From: Pseudoxanthomonas suwonensis
GTDB taxonomy: Bacteria > Pseudomonadota > Gammaproteobacteria > Xanthomonadales > Xanthomonadaceae
Direction: 5' to 3'
DNA length: 64,000 bases
Assembly (NCBI RefSeq): GCF_000972865.1
Contig: NZ_CP011144.1
Span: 992,001 to 1,056,000, forward strand
In this document: in pieces, positions 63,361 through 64,000 of the stretch
Numbering within the stretch: position 1 is the stretch's first letter
Layout of the letters: each line of letters opens with the position of its first letter
Translations under genes and position numbers: made by a program
Notes under the pieces: model-generated
Told to the model about the DNA's origin: nothing
What the model saw: the letters and a program-made list of their open reading frames with translations, nothing else
The model's database searches: none

Positions 63361-64000
63361 TCAGACGTTCGCCGCGGCGACCTCCAGCCGCCGCCAGACC
63401 GGCTCGTCGTAGCGCCGGACCAGCTCCAGCGCGCCGAGGTTCTCCCGCAGCTGCGCGGGGGTGCTGGCGCCGAGGATCACGCTGCTCACGTGCGGGTTGC
63501 GCAGGCACCAGGCGATCGCCAGCGGCGCCGGTTTCTCGCCCAGCTCGGCGGCGACCGCGACGAAGCGCCGGGCGCGCTCCAGCCGGCGCTCCTCGCTGTG
63601 CCCGACCACCAGCCGCTGCAGCCAGCCGGCATCGGGCTGCGCCAGCCGTCCCTCGCGGTGGATGCCGTCGGCGTACTTGCCGCTGAGCAGGCCCGAGGCC
63701 AGCGGCGACCAGGTGGTCGTGCCCAGGCCCAGTTCCGAATACAGCGGCGCGTACTCCAGCTCGACCCGCTCGCGGTGCAGCAGGTTGTACTGCGGCTGCT
63801 CCATCGTCGGCGCCGCCAGGTGGTGGGTGCGGGCGAACTTCGCCGCCTCGCGGATCAGCGCCTCGGGCCATTCGGAAGTGCCCCAGTACAGCACCTTGCC
63901 CTGCCGCACCAGCAGGTCCATCGCCGCCACCGTCTCTTCCACCGGCGTGTCCGGGTCGGGGCGGTGGCAGTAGTAGAGGTCGAGGTAGTCCACCCGCAGC
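63361..64000 (-). CDS. Aldo/keto reductase, N-terminus cut by window edge
   Basis: The frame is open from base 64000 to the TGA at 63361-63363 (213 codons), missing roughly the first 100-120 residues, including the catalytic Asp and Tyr. What remains fits the potassium-channel-beta/YghZ-like branch: DYLDLYYCHRPDPDTPVEET, VRQGKVLYWGTSEWPEALI, MEQPQYNLLHRERVE, TTWSPLASGLLSGKY and the C-terminal NADPH-binding ILGASTPAQLRENLGALE. Substrate unknown. The stop is 12 bases beyond the Fur box, but transcription is in the same direction as hemP. Confidence 0.88.
   Translation of the reverse strand, partial: LRVDYLDLYYCHRPDPDTPVEETVAAMDLLVRQGKVLYWGTSEWPEALIREAAKFARTHHLAAPTMEQPQYNLLHRERVELEYAPLYSELGLGTTTWSPLASGLLSGKYADGIHREGRLAQPDAGWLQRLVVGHSEERRLERARRFVAVAAELGEKPAPLAIAWCLRNPHVSSVILGASTPAQLRENLGALELVRRYDEPVWRRLEVAAANV

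Overview
This 64 kb window is chromosomal DNA of a high-GC (roughly 70%) gammaproteobacterium of the Xanthomonadaceae/Lysobacteraceae (Luteimonas, Lysobacter, Pseudoxanthomonas or a relative). Three things point there: the gene order sucD-sucC | pilS-pilR, which is typical of that family; the proteins themselves; and dense GTAG-headed REP repeats of the kind described in Stenotrophomonas and Xanthomonas. The species is an inference. No prophage, plasmid gene, transposase gene, CRISPR array, rRNA or tRNA was recognised. Almost all coding content is housekeeping.

Layout. 1-7.2 kb: pgeF, rluD, bamD, nadE, sucD and sucC. 7.4-10.5 kb: the two-component pair pilS-pilR. 10.8-16.3 kb: rsmA, apaG and apaH on the plus strand, then lgt-thyA-folA on the minus strand. 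16.5-24 kb: a TerC-family membrane protein, dgkA, tsaB, a DinG/YoaA helicase, a small lipoprotein and PBP1b. 24.1-27.9 kb: a two-domain glycosyltransferase and a membrane-anchored repeat protein. 28-33 kb: rpoZ, gmk, yicC, then rph, rdgB and hemW. 33-37.2 kb: a DUF1631 protein coupled to a PilZ protein, then pepQ. 37.4-42.6 kb: a fatty-acid module (TetR regulator, alpha/beta hydrolase, FadE, thioesterase-like protein, small membrane protein). 42.6-48.9 kb: an Npt/MFS-like transporter, a GMC oxidoreductase, and an M48 protease with LemA. 49-54.1 kb: a class-C serine hydrolase, a histone H1-like protein, gcvH and gcvT. 54.3-58.4 kb: NfeD-QmcA and a divergent ECF sigma / anti-sigma-like / PDZ operon. 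59-63.3 kb: a Fur-boxed heme-uptake locus (hemP, TonB receptor, two accessory genes). 63.4 kb to the end: an aldo/keto reductase cut by the window edge.

How genes work together. Overlapping ATGA start/stop pairs couple lgt-thyA, yicC-gmk, hydrolase-fadE and DUF1631-PilZ. The TetR regulator lies beside two copies of an 18-bp palindrome that bracket the promoter of the hydrolase-fadE unit. A Fur box precedes hemP.

The most unusual content is intergenic. (1) Five copies of a ~100-nt element fold as a long stem enclosing two short hairpins. Between copies the long stem has changed at five base pairs, each time on both sides. Two inverted pairs flank REP repeats. (2) The whole folA-thyA spacer is a ~44-bp hairpin in which every imperfection is a G.U pair on the plus strand only. 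(3) About 24 GTAG REP units include a five-copy tandem array, and two genes use the TAG inside a REP as their stop codon. (4) The histone H1-like gene appears to have a ~280-nt leader with terminator-like hairpins. All coordinates, pairings and residue numbers were read by eye; no search or folding program was run.
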